The notes: generated by a model from the letters alone, not told the origin. DNA of 64,000 nt from Candidatus Methanomassiliicoccus intestinalis Issoire-Mx1 (GCF_000404225.1 NC_021353.1:496001-560000), one strand, 5' to 3'; counted from the first letter of the stretch, positions 25,977-35,906 are shown. Program-made: numbers and translations.

Positions 25977-28900
25977 TCACAGCCTGTAGTAATCCCCTCT
26001 TCCTGTGTAACTTTCATCAGATTGTTCATCTTCATTTTCCTGAGATGAATCTTTCTTCTTTTTTGGTTGTTCATCTGGAAGTATGCCTGCATTGCGCATT
26101 AACCTGGTGGACATCTCTTCTTTGTCTGTCTTGGGGTATTGATGATAGCTATCTTTCTTAAGTTGAGTGCGTTCGGCATCAGCTATTCTCTTCATTGCCC
26201 ATTTTTGATGCATTGCTTTGATCTGTTTTTCAGTCAAGACTACATCTGACCCTTCTTGATCCTCTTCTTCACCGCTTTTGAAATTGAGTGGTATGTGACA
26301 GCGGGGACAAGATTCAAAATTGGACGCGCACTGCATGCACATCAGGGTGCCACACTTTGGACATGCAGCCACCACTTGTTCATCGTGGAATATGCAGTTT
26401 CTGCCGCGATACTGAGCAGATTTTGTATTGTAGTATACATCAACAGCTTTAGATCTGTCCACAGGCTTTTGTGCTTTACTTTCTTCAGGCTGCTTCTTTT
26501 TAAACAGGGACACATCTCTCTTAGGTTGATGAGTTCCAGCTATCTCTTCTGAATACTCTTGATTGTCTTTGTATGATGCAGCATCTGATGAGTTAATTAT
26601 AGTCATAAGCTGTCTAGCTGTGTATATTCCAATGTCTAAATTTTCCATGAGCTTCAGCGTTGTGTAGTATTCAGAAGGCATTGTAAACACTATACGGAGT
26701 AGCCTTTCTGTTTCCTTATCTGGAGCTTGTGTCGGAAACTTCATTGTGTTTACCTGACTTATGTATGATAAAATTCTCTTTGCTTTTGTGATATCTGGTT
26801 CATCCATTGCAGTATATACTTCTGACAAGTAGAGTCCTTTTCTACCATATTCTGGATTGCCGAGAGTCCTGAAAAGAATTGTTTTAGACACCTGCTCATA
26901 CGCATCAAACTCTTCACTTGACATCGATGCAATATCTACTTCTTCTCTGGATTTCAAGCGTTCATTGACAAGATCTAGAAAACTCTCTGGAATTCCGACG
27001 TCTCTAGCCGCTTCATCTCTGCTGATATTCCGTGCACGTTTATGCTCGAATCTCAGCAACTTGGATGCATACGCTTCGGTTTCTTCTTCTTTGATCCGTC
27101 CATTTAGCTCTGCATTTCCATCTAGTGCTAATTTGAAGTCTGGATCTACACGAAGCGATCTTTCAAAAGCATACTTTGATTTATCTAATTCATTATTGCG
27201 GAGGTATATACGGCCTTGTCCAAGCCATGCGTATTTATTTTCAGGTTCGTAATCTAAAATATTCTGATAACATTGCAGAGCATCTGCGCTCTCTTCCATT
27301 TTTCCCAGTGCAGCAGCTTTATTCAGCCATGCGGTTGTGTTATGTTGATCAATAGAAAGTGATTTATCAAAACTGAATATTGCTTCAGATAGTTTTCCCA
27401 GTTTTGCTTGTACAGTACCTATATGTGCCCATAATGTAGAATTTTCTTTGTCGGTTCTAGTGGCCATCATATATGCATCTAATGCTTCATCGAGGTGATT
27501 CAATGATTCCTCTGCCTTCGCTAGTGCCTGATATGTTTCAGAGCTTGTACTTCCAAATTCAACTGCGCGCCTATAGCAGTTTACAGAAGTCTCTTTATCA
27601 TTGAGTTTGAAATATATATTACCTTTAACGCGCCAGGCATCTGCATTACTGGCGTTCAGATTGTGAGCTTTATCCAGTTCATTCAGAGCTCTGTCGACAT
27701 CACCCATATATGCATATGTGCGTCCACGGTCGACATAGAACTCATCATTATTCGAGTCTATCTTAATCGCATCATTGAATGCCTTTAGAGCTTCATCCAC
27801 ATTGCCGTTTAGGAGCAGAGCCTTTCCTTTTTTATCAGCTAGTGTGGGATCTTCTGGTTTTAATTTCCATACGTAATCATATGCATTTGCAGCAGAGAGG
27901 TAGTCCTGCAGTTCCATGTGCATATCCGCCTTTTTCTCTGCAGCTAGTGCATTATCTGGTTCAATCATTAGTATGTAGTTGTAATCTTCCAGTGCATCAT
28001 CTCTGCGGTGTAATGTATGCAGTGCTTCAGCACGATTAAAATATGCATTAATGTTGCTTGAGTTGACTTGGATTAATGTACTACATACATCAATTATGCC
28101 TAAATAATCCTCTTTAGATTCCAAAATCTTTCTTTTGGATTCAAGCGTATCTTCTTCAAAAGGATCAATTTCAAGAACTTTATTGTACACCTTTAAAGCG
28201 TCATTCAGCCTTTCCATTTTGTAAAGAACATTTCCCTTGTCAATTAGTGTAGTTTTATTCTCAGGATCAAACTTCAGAATCTGATTGCATGCAGCAAGAA
28301 GGTCTGCAGGTCTGTCCAGCTCTTTTAATGACTCTTTTTTATCAATTATAATTCCCACATCTCTATATCCTGCAGAGAGGGCTTTGTCAAAACTATTTAC
28401 TGCTTCAACATGCATGCCTAGTTTTGCAAATGACTTGCCTTCTGTCGCATAGACCTGAAGATTGCTGTCATCAATTTCGATATATCTGTCAAAACATTCT
28501 ATGGCTTTTTCATGCTGATCTATTGAGGCATATGCAATTCCTTTGTTATATAGTATAAAAATGTCATTTGGACAAATCTCAAGTGCCTTATCGTATGAAT
28601 CCAATGCTTCTTCAAACTTATTATCTGAAGCTAAAGATAATGCATGAGCACACCATACATCTTTGTTTGTTGGATCTAATTCAATGGCTTTTTCAAGGGC
28701 TTCTGTAGCTTCTGAAAATCTAAAAAGCCCATACAATGAATCGCCCTTTATTCTCCAGAATGATGCATCTTCTGGAAATACTTCTGTACCTTCTGATGCA
28801 AGTTCAAGGCTGCGGGCAAACAGTTTCTCCGAGAATAGCTCGATACACAGGTTATGAAATGCAATTGTATTTTTAGGATCTCTCCTCAATACGTCTTCGT

Positions 28901-30416
28901 AATATTCTATCGATTCTGCAGATTTTCCCAGTCTGTCATATGCAATAGCACAATCTAAAAGGCTGCCGATATTTTCTGGATTCATCTTCAGAATTTCTAA
29001 TGAGATGTCTAAAACTTCCTTATCTCTTCCATCTCCTTTATATGCATCTTTCAAGGCTTCTAGCACTTTCTGCTCTTCTGGAAAATTCTTTGAAGCTTTT
29101 TCCAATATCTTAATCGCATCGCTGTAATGCTGTATGGTGTTGTATGCCATTCCGGTTTCATACATTGCTTCTAGATCATCTGGCATCTTTTCAAGTACAG
29201 CTTCGATGTATCTTATTGTCTCTTCATTAATTCCAATTGATATAGCAATATTCTTACGTTTTATCAATAATCCAAAATCATCCGGGAATGAAAGCAGAGC
29301 AGATTCTGATTTTTCAAGGGCCTCATCCATCCTTTGGAGTTTTACTAATGAATCAATCATTGAATAACAGTATTTTACAGCGGGGTCATACTGCATCAGC
29401 ATGTATGAAATATCGATTACATCCTCCCATTTGTTTTGAGTGAGGGTGGTGCGATATATTCCTTCCATTGCTTCAATGCATTTTTCATCTTTTTTCAGAA
29501 CTTCTCTATTGAGAGCTTCTGCTTTTTCAACAGTTCCAATCAATTCATAAGCAGATGCCAATTCAAGTTTAATTTCTAAATTCTCAGGATCATTTCTGAG
29601 TGCACGCAGATAGTAGTCTATAGAATCTTCAATGGATTCAAAAGCTCTGAGAGTTCTCGCCTTCCCCAAATTGCCTTCTACAGACTCAGGGCTGATGTTC
29701 AATACTTCATCATATACTTTTGAAGCCTCTACATATTGACTTTCTTTTCTCATCACATCGGCTGTCAACAGCATTGCCTGAATGTCGCCAGGAGAGTGAT
29801 CCAGTACCTGATCCAGAGTCTGAATTGATTCAACACTCTGTCCGGACTTCATAAGGATCTCTGCTTTTTTTGTACCCCACAATGTCGGATCATCAAATTC
29901 AATGAGGAGATCATATATTGGAAGATAATCTGGGTTTCTTTCGATAAGCTGTTTTGCTTCAAGTACAGCTTCATCTTTATTTCCCATCTTGGATAGAACA
30001 ATCGCATGGTCTAATCTTAACTGCTTATTGTATACATCCAGCTCAATCGCTTGATCTATTGACTCCAACGCCTCTTCATATAATTCTTTATGCAAGAGTG
30101 CCTGAAATTTGTTATGCCATGCTTTTAGAAGCTCTCTGTTTACGTTTATTGCTCTATCTGATACTGCAATGACATCATCATATCGTTCTAACTGCAATAA
30201 TGTCGATGAAAGTTTTAGTAAGTACTCGGGAAATGTTGGGTAATTCTCAAATTCATTATCTTCTTTGCTGAGCAATATTTCCTTGGCAATATCAATCTGC
30301 TCAGAGACGCATTTCATATCTCCTGAATTGAAAGCATCCTGTGCACTTTCTATTGCTTTGTTAGCTTTTTGGAGATTTTTTGCGTCCTTGTCTCTTAATG
30401 ATTCTATGAATCCCAT
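25977..30416 (-). CDS. Giant tetratricopeptide-repeat protein with C-terminal zinc module
   Basis: 1479 residues. From about residue 40 to 1150 it is built from about 30 degenerate TPR units of 34 residues (recurring A-x8-P and W-x-KG patterns such as KAIELDPTNKDVW). The C-terminal ~300 residues hold a helical region with no recognised domain and a zinc-binding segment with repeated Cys/His (CIFHDE...CPKCGTLMCMQC...CPRCH, about 1340-1380), then a charged tail. No signal peptide. Start ATG 30416 has GGTGATT in front; the open frame to 30467 is upstream noise. It probably is a scaffold in the cytoplasm. No partner gene adjoins. Confidence 0.8.
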   Translation of the reverse strand: MGFIESLRDKDAKNLQKANKAIESAQDAFNSGDMKCVSEQIDIAKEILLSKEDNEFENYPTFPEYLLKLSSTLLQLERYDDVIAVSDRAINVNRELLKAWHNKFQALLHKELYEEALESIDQAIELDVYNKQLRLDHAIVLSKMGNKDEAVLEAKQLIERNPDYLPIYDLLIEFDDPTLWGTKKAEILMKSGQSVESIQTLDQVLDHSPGDIQAMLLTADVMRKESQYVEASKVYDEVLNISPESVEGNLGKARTLRAFESIEDSIDYYLRALRNDPENLEIKLELASAYELIGTVEKAEALNREVLKKDEKCIEAMEGIYRTTLTQNKWEDVIDISYMLMQYDPAVKYCYSMIDSLVKLQRMDEALEKSESALLSFPDDFGLLIKRKNIAISIGINEETIRYIEAVLEKMPDDLEAMYETGMAYNTIQHYSDAIKILEKASKNFPEEQKVLEALKDAYKGDGRDKEVLDISLEILKMNPENIGSLLDCAIAYDRLGKSAESIEYYEDVLRRDPKNTIAFHNLCIELFSEKLFARSLELASEGTEVFPEDASFWRIKGDSLYGLFRFSEATEALEKAIELDPTNKDVWCAHALSLASDNKFEEALDSYDKALEICPNDIFILYNKGIAYASIDQHEKAIECFDRYIEIDDSNLQVYATEGKSFAKLGMHVEAVNSFDKALSAGYRDVGIIIDKKESLKELDRPADLLAACNQILKFDPENKTTLIDKGNVLYKMERLNDALKVYNKVLEIDPFEEDTLESKRKILESKEDYLGIIDVCSTLIQVNSSNINAYFNRAEALHTLHRRDDALEDYNYILMIEPDNALAAEKKADMHMELQDYLSAANAYDYVWKLKPEDPTLADKKGKALLLNGNVDEALKAFNDAIKIDSNNDEFYVDRGRTYAYMGDVDRALNELDKAHNLNASNADAWRVKGNIYFKLNDKETSVNCYRRAVEFGSTSSETYQALAKAEESLNHLDEALDAYMMATRTDKENSTLWAHIGTVQAKLGKLSEAIFSFDKSLSIDQHNTTAWLNKAAALGKMEESADALQCYQNILDYEPENKYAWLGQGRIYLRNNELDKSKYAFERSLRVDPDFKLALDGNAELNGRIKEEETEAYASKLLRFEHKRARNISRDEAARDVGIPESFLDLVNERLKSREEVDIASMSSEEFDAYEQVSKTILFRTLGNPEYGRKGLYLSEVYTAMDEPDITKAKRILSYISQVNTMKFPTQAPDKETERLLRIVFTMPSEYYTTLKLMENLDIGIYTARQLMTIINSSDAASYKDNQEYSEEIAGTHQPKRDVSLFKKKQPEESKAQKPVDRSKAVDVYYNTKSAQYRGRNCIFHDEQVVAACPKCGTLMCMQCASNFESCPRCHIPLNFKSGEEEDQEGSDVVLTEKQIKAMHQKWAMKRIADAERTQLKKDSYHQYPKTDKEEMSTRLMRNAGILPDEQPKKKKDSSQENEDEQSDESYTGRGDYYRL

Positions 30417-30467
30417 CCAATCACCGAATGCCAAGGTATCATATAGGAAGATCAAAAAGCTTTGCAA

Positions 30468-31136
30468 ACTAAACGATATGTCTGCAATTGGTCTGACACT
30501 TGCTATGCAGAGTTATTGGGCAGCAAATATTTCCTATCTTAACGGATCAATATCAAGGAATGTTTTAAATACTAGATCATTTAATATGGAAAATTGTCTG
30601 ACTTTTGTCTGACATGCATGATGGGATGCAAATAAAACAGCGCATACGATTATTCTTCTTAGATGGGAAAGAAGTTTAAAAGATGCTTGTAATGCACATG
30701 GGGGGACTGGATGGGGTCCCCCAAAACATGTTTAATTTTTCAACTAGCGTGTTTATTTATTATTTAAAGTGCTCTAGTTTCAAACAAAATAGTTTCCTGT
30801 CCAGACCATCTAACTTTCAATAATATGGTGCCGCAGAAAGCTATTTTAAAACTCACAATGGCCACATTTGCAGCAATTTCATTGCGTTGTTATACTAAAT
30901 GTGTAATTTGCTGTGCACACTTAAAGAATCTTCCTAAAATGCTCGCGCATCTCCAATTTGAGATCATATTAAATGCAGAATGCCTTCTCTATCATTGATC
31001 TAATTTACAAAAGCTCTTTTTGAGACTTATTTTTTATATTTTTAGAATTCTTATTGATTCAGACGCCTTTATCTTTCGATTTCATCGATTAAGCAACAAA
31101 AGTCTTATAAAGGAACTGAGAATAAGGGGAAAGTAC
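30468..31136. other. 669-bp intergenic region before tRNA-Gly
   Basis: No protein gene recognised on either strand. It holds a strong GC-rich hairpin at 30696-30731, described separately, and at 31104-31112 CTTATAAAG, a TATA box placed about 28 bases ahead of tRNA-Gly. The remainder is AT-rich and featureless by eye. Confidence 0.45.
30696..30731 (+). promoter_or_regulatory. GC-rich hairpin in an intergenic region
   Basis: GGGGGAC (30701-30707) pairs with GTCCCCC (30716-30722), flanked by outer ACATG (30696-30700) and CATGT (30727-30731) arms and followed by TTTAATTTTT. A TATA-like TTTAAAAG lies about 25 bases upstream (about 30676-30683). This may be a small RNA or a stand-alone terminator. 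Confidence 0.4.
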
Positions 31137-31209
31137 GCAAGCGTGATCTAGTTGGTTAGGATTTTAGCCTTCCAAGCTAACTGCCCGGGTTCGAATCCCG
31201 GCGCTTGCA
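31137..31209 (+). tRNA. tRNA-Gly (TCC)
   Basis: 73 nt. Acceptor arms GCAAGCG (31137-31143) and CGCTTGC (31202-31208), anticodon stem TTAGC/GCTAA with loop CTTCCAA giving anticodon TCC, T arm CCGGG-TTCGAAT-CCCGG, discriminator A at 31209. No intron and no encoded CCA. CTTATAAAG at 31104-31112 is its TATA box. Confidence 0.93.
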
Positions 31210-31230
31210 CTCTTTCTAATTCTTATTGTC

Positions 31231-32346
31231 TTAATCTGCTTGAATTAGGTAAGACATTGAATTCTCATTCAGCAGTTTTTTCATTAGATCCAGCTCAAAG
31301 TCGGATCCTAGATCTTGTCTTTTAGAGAGTTTGTAAAATTCCAATACTTCCTTATCAATATTCCAGTCTTCTTCTATCTTTAATTTATATGCTATCGATA
31401 TATATTTAGCAGTGAGGTTGTATCTTGCTAAACTCTCTATATCTTTCTTATTGTCTTGATACACCCTTTCGATTTTTTCCTTATCCGCGTTGTTGATCAG
31501 GTACTCAAGAAGCAGAAAACATGTTGCAATGTCTTTCAGATTTTTATCTGATTCGTCAAGATTCTGGATGACATCTTCAAGCTCTAATTCTGCTTCACGA
31601 TACCTTTCATTATACATAAGATACTCTGATCTATTGACTCTCAATTCATTTGCGAACGGTGCAGATTTATATGATTCTGAAATTTCAAACAGCTCTTCCG
31701 GTGCATCTTTGATTGAAAACTCTCTTAATGATATTAAGCTGATATCTTGCGCTTTGTTAAAAATTTCTTGTGAACGATCATCCTTTTTGAACAATTTTAC
31801 TATCATGCCATCATTATATATTCCCTTAACTTTCGTTGGTATGGCATTGTATACTGTAAAAACCAACCCTACGAAAACCATGGTATACAGAAATATTTCG
31901 ACATATACATTATTGATGAATTTCATAGATATGGCAGAGATGATTGTAGCAACGCCAGTTGTTAGAACTCCTCCAAGCACATATAACATATATGGAGCAC
32001 TAGCACTTGTTTTGTCCTTTGCGTAATGCATCATATTTGCGCCTGCGGTGCCTGGAATTTTCACTCTTTTTAGAATATATCGGTTATCTGAATTTATAAA
32101 CACATATCCAAACAATGCAAATGCGTCTAATTTATATCCCGTTGCCCATCCAAAAATGACATGACCAGATTCATGGATTACTGAGTAGATTATGACTGAG
32201 AGAATGAGGAATATTGAGAAATAGATTAACCAATAGTCAAGATCCGCGAATTTAATAATATTTTCTTTAGTAAAATACACAAAAACAATCAGCAATATAA
32301 TTGACAATCCAAATGAAATTATGCGTGCTCTCCTTCCGTCATTCAC
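31231..32346 (-). CDS. S2P-like (M50) membrane metalloprotease-type protein
   Basis: 371 residues. About four to five membrane segments lie in the first 185 residues; HESGH in the second segment matches the HExxH zinc motif, and a later YNAIPTKVKGIYNDG resembles the NPxxxxxDG-type third-ligand motif of site-2 proteases. The C-terminal ~170 residues are a soluble, helical and acidic region with no recognised domain. It could be an intramembrane protease or a relative without that role. Start ATG 32346. It follows tRNA-Gly in opposite direction and stands alone. Confidence 0.68.
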   Translation of the reverse strand: MNDGRRARIISFGLSIILLIVFVYFTKENIIKFADLDYWLIYFSIFLILSVIIYSVIHESGHVIFGWATGYKLDAFALFGYVFINSDNRYILKRVKIPGTAGANMMHYAKDKTSASAPYMLYVLGGVLTTGVATIISAISMKFINNVYVEIFLYTMVFVGLVFTVYNAIPTKVKGIYNDGMIVKLFKKDDRSQEIFNKAQDISLISLREFSIKDAPEELFEISESYKSAPFANELRVNRSEYLMYNERYREAELELEDVIQNLDESDKNLKDIATCFLLLEYLINNADKEKIERVYQDNKKDIESLARYNLTAKYISIAYKLKIEEDWNIDKEVLEFYKLSKRQDLGSDFELDLMKKLLNENSMSYLIQAD

Positions 32347-32582
32347 GTACCTAGATGTCTCAGATGATACTTAGTTCTTCTTTTACACTTTAACTTCGTT
32401 GATATACTGTCAATTAATCGAATATTTTCAGCTTCTGTGTCAATGTAAATTTTAACAACTGTTTATTTGGATACATATGGCTCAATTGTGTAATGCCCTA
32501 TCATCTGCTTCTTCTTGATATTATAAGGGTGAGCTTTGGACATCATAATATCATCATTCTCGTGAACACACCTTTACTTACT

Positions 32583-32924
32583 ATGGGTTCTAAAGTCATA
32601 TGTATGAATGAACAGGTGATAACTACGAGGCAAGAAGACTATCGAGAATTAAATGAAAGTCTTAAAGCGGCCATAGAAAAAATTAGACATGATCAGACAA
32701 TTGACAAAATTGTTGAGGTTGTTGCATTTTATGAAGATTCGTTCTTAGATAATCTCAGACTCGATGATGAAAACTCTTGCATGTCTAATATTGAATTTGT
32801 AAACACAATTTCAGATCAGCAATGGATCAGCTACATCAACTACATGCAAAACCTATTGTCTGAGTTAACTGACAGTTCTGCTGATCACCAGGAGTTAAAT
32901 GATCTATTTGATGAAGTATGCTAA
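32583..32924 (+). CDS. Small acidic hypothetical protein
   Basis: 113 residues from ATG 32583 (ATG 32604 is also possible). Mostly helical in appearance, acidic, rich in Asp/Glu; no membrane segment, no cofactor motif. No family recognised. The open frame extends upstream to 32493 but that part looks non-coding. It ends 8 bases before the convergent AAA remnant. Confidence 0.4.
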   Translation: MGSKVICMNEQVITTRQEDYRELNESLKAAIEKIRHDQTIDKIVEVVAFYEDSFLDNLRLDDENSCMSNIEFVNTISDQQWISYINYMQNLLSELTDSSADHQELNDLFDEVC

Positions 32925-32932
32925 TTATCTAC

Positions 32933-33349
32933 TCAAACCTCTTTGTTTATCCATTTAATACAAGCTGGAACTTGATGGCAGAGGTCCTGCCCGCAATACA
33001 CTTCAATTTCGTACACTCCTTCACCAACTATTTTTTCTGCTATGGCTTCCCAATTGAAGGTTGTATTTGCTTCATCAATCAATATGTAATTTCGCTGCTC
33101 TTTTTTAAGCCTGCTATAAATAATTCTTAAAGCTTCATCTTGATCTTTTAAATTGGATTCTGTGCATTCTTGGTTATTAATCCTTATTATATTGGATGAA
33201 GGGCACATTTCTCTAATTTTAAGTTCAATCTCATCTAGCAGTTTTGTTTTACTAAGCCTTCTAGGCCCAGTGATTATTTTTGCACGAGGGTCTTCAACAA
33301 ACGTACTGAGCTTATAAAATGGGCGATCTTCTCGCATGCACCTATCCAT
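32933..33349 (-). pseudogene. Truncated AAA-type (AAA_14/DUF4143-like) ATPase remnant
   Basis: 138 residues resembling only the first third of a family of ~400-residue ATPases: the FYKLSTFVEDPRAKIITGPRR beginning, a Walker A reading GPRRLSKT in which the usual glycine before Lys is Ser, and NYILIDEA as Walker B. The frame ends soon after the strand that follows Walker B; the C-terminal domain is absent. This reads as a decayed gene. The region upstream to 33759 shows no continuation. Confidence 0.55.
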
Positions 33350-33759
33350 TGCAGTTTATGATATCATCACTATCTGCTTTATTATCGATTGTATGTTTCA
33401 TCAGCTTATAAAATTCTTAATGAATTGATTAGGCAAAACCATAATATTGTAGAACTAATGTGAGAAAAAAAGTTCATCTAGATTCTCTCCGTCCTCCGAA
33501 AGGAGGACACTCTTCTCATCTACCCTTCTCTTTTGAATTTCATCCGTTGATACAATGCAGTGCACCATTTGAATTTTCATTAGACATCACTTTAGTCTGT
33601 AAAATAAAAATTCTTTGTTTGAAGATCTAATCATGTTGCATGTTGATTAAATGAAGAATAATATAATTCATCCAGACGTAACCTAGAGTTATACACAGGT
33701 CTTTTTTAATCGATTCTGTTTGGCTAACATGGATATATTGAATTAACATTCGAGATAAT
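33350..33759. other. 410-bp intergenic region with one strong hairpin
   Basis: AT-rich with no gene recognised. It holds GTCCTCC-GAAA-GGAGGAC at 33491-33508, listed separately. The HdrD-like gene begins at 33760; the upstream sequence has no obvious ribosome binding site for it. Confidence 0.4.
33491..33508 (+). terminator. GNRA-type tetraloop hairpin
   Basis: GTCCTCC (33491-33497), loop GAAA, GGAGGAC (33502-33508): a perfect 7-bp stem with a GNRA tetraloop, followed on the plus strand by pyrimidine-rich sequence and on the minus strand, about 25 bases further, by a run of T. It may be a terminator or part of a small RNA. Confidence 0.4.
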
Positions 33760-34740
33760 ATGTCCGACTTACCCGATTTTATACAATCATTAATGTCTGA
33801 GTGTGTAGGGTGTGGCTTGTGTGATGAAGCCTGTCCCTCATTCAATCATGGTGGATGTAGCCCTCAAAGTGTAATGAATGGTGAAGATGGAAATGTAACT
33901 CTCTGTATTGGGTGCGGGAAGTGTTCTAGTGTATGTTCAAGCACCAATCCATTCAAAGTCATGATGTATATGAATAATAGAGCATCAAATGCAAAGATTC
34001 CTGAATCATTCTATGAAACTGGCTACGTCATGCAGGTGGGCAATCACCCTTCTCGTACAGAGGCTCCCTATGTTCCAACGGGTGATGATGTATATTTAAT
34101 GTCAGGGTGTACTGTGGAATGCAAACTTCCATTCTTGAAATATGCAACTGCCGTAGCAATAGATGCCATGGGGATTAAACATTCGGAACTTCCTAACTCT
34201 ACATGCTGCACATTTCCGATTCCGTTTAGAAGTCTGTCAGACTCTGAAAGGGATGAATACAAGCTCAAAATGGGACATCAGGCAAAAAACAAGGAAATTA
34301 TAACAATCTGTCCAGGGTGTGCTGAAGAACTTAATAATTCTGGAGTTAATGCAAGACACATTTCAAAACTGCTGTATGAAAATAAAAACAAGATCTCTGA
34401 ACTGCCAGGAGTTTCATTGAAAGTAGCTTTAGAGCCAGGGTGCGCTCTTGAATATTTTTCAAAAGAATTTGAGGAAATCGTTCGTGCAACTGGAGCTACG
34501 CCGATTGGTAATAAAATTGGTTGCTGCGGGAAGTCTGTAAAAGGAGTTTCAAATCAGCTCATGATCGAGAGGCAGACGGAAATAAAAGATGCAGATGCAG
34601 TAATTGTGGGATGTCCTTTTTGTACATTTAAATATGACACTGCACCAAATGGTATTCCAGTACTTCACATCTCAGAACTTATCGCTTTAGCAGCTGGTAA
34701 TTCTGCAACTCAGAAATATCACCGCCTTAAGCTCAGTTGA
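33760..34740 (+). CDS. HdrD-like heterodisulfide reductase subunit
   Basis: 326 residues, HdrC-like ferredoxin half fused to HdrB-like half. Two [4Fe-4S] motifs (CVGCGLCDEACP, CIGCGKCSSVC), then two CCG modules: C...CC...CPGC, and CALEYF...CC...GCPFC. CCG cysteines build the cluster that cleaves the CoM-S-S-CoB heterodisulfide in HdrB/HdrD. It is somewhat shorter than classical HdrD (about 400). Methanogens of this order use HdrD coupled to a membrane F420-less complex or an HdrABC set. The gene is monocistronic and apart from other energy genes. Confidence 0.78.
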   Translation: MSDLPDFIQSLMSECVGCGLCDEACPSFNHGGCSPQSVMNGEDGNVTLCIGCGKCSSVCSSTNPFKVMMYMNNRASNAKIPESFYETGYVMQVGNHPSRTEAPYVPTGDDVYLMSGCTVECKLPFLKYATAVAIDAMGIKHSELPNSTCCTFPIPFRSLSDSERDEYKLKMGHQAKNKEIITICPGCAEELNNSGVNARHISKLLYENKNKISELPGVSLKVALEPGCALEYFSKEFEEIVRATGATPIGNKIGCCGKSVKGVSNQLMIERQTEIKDADAVIVGCPFCTFKYDTAPNGIPVLHISELIALAAGNSATQKYHRLKLS

Positions 34741-34827
34741 ATAACGACCTGGTGAATTTATAATGCATCTCGGCATCATATGAATTTCAGAGAAACATCT
34801 CTAATCTAGTCATTAAAAATTAGAAAA

Positions 34828-34905
34828 TGGTGGGTCTGCCCGAATTCGAATCGGGGTCTCGAACTCCCAAAGCTCGAAGGATGGACCAAGCTACCCCACA
34901 GACCC
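34828..34905 (-). tRNA. tRNA-Pro (TGG) with encoded CCA
   Basis: Minus strand, 75 nt from 34905 to 34831 plus encoded CCA (34830-34828). Acceptor GGGTCTG/CAGACCC, anticodon stem CGAGC/GTTCG with loop TTTGGGA giving TGG (Pro), T arm with TTCGAAT. Minus-strand AAAGTTTATTG near 34930-34940 is the likely TATA box. Genomic CCA is noted since the Gly and Tyr tRNAs in this window lack it. Confidence 0.9.
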
Positions 34906-34949
34906 TGTGTTGAGACTTGAGATAACGAACTTATCAATAAACTTTGCGT

Positions 34950-35906
34950 TTACTCTGCTATAATTTCTCCAACGGCTCGTCTCACAGCTTCTGCACTTCC
35001 CATCTTAGGTTTCCACCCTAAATCGGATATCTTGTCTATCGAGAGGAGCATTCTTTTGACGTCTCCATTCCATCCGCCGCCCTTTATGCCTCCGCTCCAA
35101 ACATACTTCACATCGCAAAGCCCCATCTCTTTGACTGTAATATCTGCTATATCCAACACGGAAATCGAATCTTTGGATCCGATATTGTATATTCCTACGG
35201 CTTCGGTATTTTTCTGAGCGCTAGCAATCATCGCATCTACACAATCGCTCACATGTATGTATGATTTCCATGTTCCCGGGGGAGTTCCTAAAATCTCTAA
35301 TTTACTGGGATCTTCATTCAATTTTCGTATAAAATCATGAAGAACATTGTGAGTTGAATGCGTGCCGACTACATTTGCAAATCTCCAGATAATGCCGTTT
35401 ATATCAAATGTGTTGCAGTACGAATCAATCAACGCTTCACAAGATAATTTAGATGCACCATACAAAGATATTGGGATAAGAGGCCCATAATCCTCCCTGG
35501 TCGGGACTATTGTGGTTTCTCCGTACACTGCAGATGTGGATGGAAATAAAATACAGCCAGTTCTACAGTTTTTCATGGATTCTAGAATTCTGTATGTTAC
35601 CACGATATTTTGTTCAAAATGCACAGATGTATTCTCAGCACCGATTCTGACATCAGGGTTTGCAGCCATGTGGCACACAACATCTACGTCTTGGAATACA
35701 TGATCTAAATCTAGCGTTCTCAGATCCCCTTCTATGAACGTAAATTTATCATTTCCTTCCACGGCAGACATAAATTCCTTTCTGCCGGCAGAAAGATTAT
35801 CAATGCCTATGATTTCATTTCCCATTCCAATCAATTTTTCAACTAGGTGACTAGCAATAAATCCTGAACACCCAGTTACCACTATCCTCCTGCCTGTGAG
35901 TTTCAC
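34950..35906 (-). CDS. NAD-dependent epimerase/dehydratase (UDP-glucose 4-epimerase-like)
   Basis: 318 residues. Extended SDR fold: VTGCSGFIASHL NAD loop, IDNLSAG, and YGASKLSCE (Tyr-x3-Lys). The sequence resembles GalE-type UDP-sugar epimerases, but sugar specificity cannot be read. Start GTG 35906. It lies 41 bases behind the RdgB gene on the same strand, in a likely operon with Bud32 and RdgB. Confidence 0.75.
   Translation of the reverse strand: MKLTGRRIVVTGCSGFIASHLVEKLIGMGNEIIGIDNLSAGRKEFMSAVEGNDKFTFIEGDLRTLDLDHVFQDVDVVCHMAANPDVRIGAENTSVHFEQNIVVTYRILESMKNCRTGCILFPSTSAVYGETTIVPTREDYGPLIPISLYGASKLSCEALIDSYCNTFDINGIIWRFANVVGTHSTHNVLHDFIRKLNEDPSKLEILGTPPGTWKSYIHVSDCVDAMIASAQKNTEAVGIYNIGSKDSISVLDIADITVKEMGLCDVKYVWSGGIKGGGWNGDVKRMLLSIDKISDLGWKPKMGSAEAVRRAVGEIIAE

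Noticed and set aside
30468..30612. Frame extending upstream of the giant TPR start
   Set aside because: ATG 30416 has GGTGATT; the upstream part has no coding character.
32493..32582. N-terminal extension of the 113-residue protein
   Set aside because: Hydrophobic and low-complexity; two better starts follow.
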